Source: Brevundimonas sp. (GTDB lineage: Bacteria; Pseudomonadota; Alphaproteobacteria; Caulobacterales; Caulobacteraceae). Taken from it: a DNA stretch of 64,000 bases. Positions within the stretch are counted from its first letter, which is position 1, and each line of letters starts with the position of its first letter. The stretch lies in NCBI RefSeq assembly GCF_027484365.1, contig NZ_JAIXTC010000019.1:124001-188000 (forward strand). The letters run 5' to 3'. Made by a program: the position numbers and the translations under genes. This document shows positions 62,504-64,000 of this stretch, one piece after another. The notes under the pieces were generated by a model. It did no database searches, was not told the DNA's origin, and saw only the letters and a list, made by a program, of their open reading frames with translations.

Positions 62504-62983
62504 TCAGTTCTGCGGCGTCGTGCTCGTGATCAAGGCCGGGGCCGATGCGGGAGCGGGCGGGGCGGCCGGGACGGTGATGATCACCGGGGCCGGCTGGGCG
62601 ACGGCGCGGGCGACCTCGGCCCGAGCCTGGCTGGTCGCGCGAGCCGCGTCCGCCTGGGCGCGCGCGGCGTCCATCCGGGCGATGTCGACGCTCTGCTGGG
62701 CACCGGCGATCTGCCCCTGGATCACGGCCTCGTCTGCACGCGCCTGGGCCGCGACGGCGTCCGCCTGGGCCTGCGCCAGGGCGAGCTCCGTTTCATCGTC
62801 GCGCCCGCCGGACGACAGAATCCACAGCACGGCGATCAGGACCGCGGCGGCCAGACCGCCGGCGATCCACCAGCCGGCGCTCGAGTCGCGACGGACGATG
62901 ACCGTCTCGGTGTAGACGGGCTCGGTGACCACCACCCGCTCGACGGTGGCGTTCGGGTCGATATTCGGATCGTACTGGCTCAC
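62504..62983 (-). CDS. Hypothetical membrane protein with Ala-rich coiled region
   Basis: The 159-residue protein has a cytoplasmic N-terminus (VERVVVTEPVYTETVIVRRD), one membrane helix at about residues 33-51 (WWIAGGLAAAVLIAVLWILS) and an Ala/Gln/Arg-rich periplasmic region that could be coiled coil (ALAQAQADAVAAQARADEAV). The C-terminal tail is rich in Pro and Ala. I do not recognise a family; composition alone suggests an envelope-spanning structural role. Confidence 0.7.
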   Translation of the reverse strand: MSQYDPNIDPNATVERVVVTEPVYTETVIVRRDSSAGWWIAGGLAAAVLIAVLWILSSGGRDDETELALAQAQADAVAAQARADEAVIQGQIAGAQQSVDIARMDAARAQADAARATSQARAEVARAVAQPAPVIITVPAAPPAPASAPALITSTTPQN

Positions 62984-63034
62984 GGGAAACCCTCCATTGA
63001 GCCAGCAGAACGGCGCCGCTTTGCCGTTGTTCCG

Positions 63035-63904
63035 TCAGGCCATCCTGCGCAGGACGAGGGCGCTCCAGGCATCGCGGTGAATCCGCCGCTCCAGCCGGAA
63101 GCCGCGCGACAGATAGGCTGCAGACACGCGCCGCTCCTGGGTCCGCAACAGGCCCGACAGGATCGCCACGCCCCCGATGCGCAGGCTCATCTTGATGTCC
63201 TGCGACAGGGCGACCAGCGGCGGGGCCAGGATGTTGGCGAACACCAGGTCATAGGGGGCGCCGGCCCGCACCTTCATGTCGTTGAGGCCCGAGGCGTGAA
63301 CGAATTTCGCATTGGCCTGATTCAGCTTCGCGTTCTCGTTGGCGATCCGCACCGAAGGCGCGTCGATGTCGGTCCCGACCGCCAGGGCCGCCCCGGTCCG
63401 CGCCGCCGCGATCGCCAGAACACCCGTGCCGCAACCGACATCCAGAACCTTCTCGAACCGCTCGCGCTTCAGCAGTTCGTCGTAGGCCACCAGACAGCCG
63501 ACGGTCGTCCCGTGATGCCCGGTTCCGAAGGCCGCGCCCGCATCGATCTTCAGGTTCACCGCGTTCGGCGGCACCCGGCCCTGGTCGTGGGCACCGTAGA
63601 CGAAGAACCGTCCCGCCCGCACCGGCGGCAGGCCCGACAGAGACATGGCCAGCCAGTCTGCGTCGGCCAGGGGCTCGACCTTGACGGTCACGCCGGGATG
63701 ATCGGCCAGACGGGCGGTCAGGGCCTCGACCTCTTCCTCCGAGGTCGGGAAGGCGTCGATGCGCCAGATGTCGCGATCCTCGTCTTCTTCGAGGATCGAA
63801 TAGGTGGCGCCCTCCAGCAGGACGTCGGAATCGATGGCTTCGGCCGCCGCTTCAGCGGCGGCCCGAGAGCCGCGGGCGATAATCTGGACGGGGTTGTGGG
63901 ACAT
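63035..63904 (-). CDS. prmA: Ribosomal protein L11 methyltransferase
   Basis: The 289-residue enzyme trimethylates ribosomal protein L11. The N-terminal L11-binding domain ([20 protein letters not shown]) is followed by the conserved linker [15 protein letters not shown] motif I is [20 protein letters not shown], motif II is [18 protein letters not shown], and the catalytic region is [16 protein letters not shown] (N-I-L-A motif). Full length with no change in key motifs. Start ATG 63904; the upstream region to the window end holds a possible divergent gene. Confidence 0.95.
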   Translation of the reverse strand: MSHNPVQIIARGSRAAAEAAAEAIDSDVLLEGATYSILEEDEDRDIWRIDAFPTSEEEVEALTARLADHPGVTVKVEPLADADWLAMSLSGLPPVRAGRFFVYGAHDQGRVPPNAVNLKIDAGAAFGTGHHGTTVGCLVAYDELLKRERFEKVLDVGCGTGVLAIAAARTGAALAVGTDIDAPSVRIANENAKLNQANAKFVHASGLNDMKVRAGAPYDLVFANILAPPLVALSQDIKMSLRIGGVAILSGLLRTQERRVSAAYLSRGFRLERRIHRDAWSALVLRRMA

Positions 63905-63954
63905 TTATTCAAACACCGGTATCATTGCGAATCGATACTATTGAGTTTGCGCCC

Positions 63955-64000
63955 ATGCTCTCCCGCATTGGTCGCGATCGTTCCAACCGAGGGGTCGGGG
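63955..64000 (+). CDS. Possible 5' end of a divergent gene (uncertain)
   Basis: An ATG at 63955 opens a frame (MLSRIGRDRSNRGVG) that continues to the window end without a stop. Upstream, 63905-63954 is AT-richer than its surroundings and could hold divergent promoters for prmA and this gene. Too short to identify. Confidence 0.25.
   Translation, partial: MLSRIGRDRSNRGVG

Overview
The window is GC-rich alphaproteobacterial DNA, most likely from a Caulobacteraceae (Brevundimonas-like) genome. That placement is an inference from gene content and codon bias; no rRNA marker is present. It splits into two parts at the 3' end of guaA, near 46,378. Positions 1-46,377 are most of an integrative and conjugative element (ICE) whose left end lies outside the window. 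Positions 46,378-64,000 are ordinary chromosome.

ICE backbone. The left edge carries the end of a VirB-type conjugation operon (virB9 end, virB10, virB11, virD4, LPD7-domain protein; + strand, all overlapping). A MobC-like protein and a VirD2-like (MOBP) relaxase lie at 11.8-13.3 kb. Just upstream of mobC, 13,364-13,375 holds a 12-base match to the nic region of plasmid RP4, so this is probably oriT. ArdC, DUF736, two small zinc-ribbon-like proteins, a replication-type HTH protein and a large ParB-like protein complete the backbone. A P4-type tyrosine integrase and a convergent AlpA-like factor sit beside guaA, which is the attachment gene.

Defense cargo is in two blocks. Block one (5.0-11.7 kb) has an SF2 helicase with a degenerate nuclease-like C-terminus, paired with a propeller/TPR-like protein. 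It also has a HipBA module whose promoter carries four operator copies spaced exactly 27 bp apart, and a DUF6088 (AbiEi-like) antitoxin with no visible toxin. Block two (16.4-24.7 kb) has an Apea-type HEPN protein, a DUF559-like nuclease protein and a fused nucleotidyltransferase-HEPN protein on the minus strand. Divergent from these is a short prokaryotic Argonaute system of the SPARSA type (SIR2-APAZ followed by short pAgo). An uncharacterised C-terminally membrane-anchored protein follows.

Metal cargo (27.4-44.5 kb). There are Cys-rich periplasmic proteins, DUF411 and an acyltransferase. An 11-gene minus-strand operon runs from 40,769 to 29,388: CDF transporter, methyltransferase, His-rich protein, CzcC, CzcB, CzcA, DUF190, second CDF, P1B-4 ATPase, DUF305 and a membrane protein. 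Divergent from it is a pbr-like group (lspA copy, MAPEG, MerR regulator, cytochrome c-FTR1 permease). Two back-to-back MerR-type promoters between the groups probably let one regulator switch both on with Pb/Cd/Zn.

Chromosome. guaB-MAPEG-RsmB-like-MTAN-guaA form a tight minus-strand operon with a recognisable promoter. After it come a DUF2061 protein, rlmE, a cyclophilin, a lipoprotein, an ICMT-like methyltransferase, an M28 peptidase, ligA, an aldo/keto reductase, aminopeptidase P, a membrane protein and prmA. I found no tRNA, rRNA or CRISPR array, and no intact insertion sequence.
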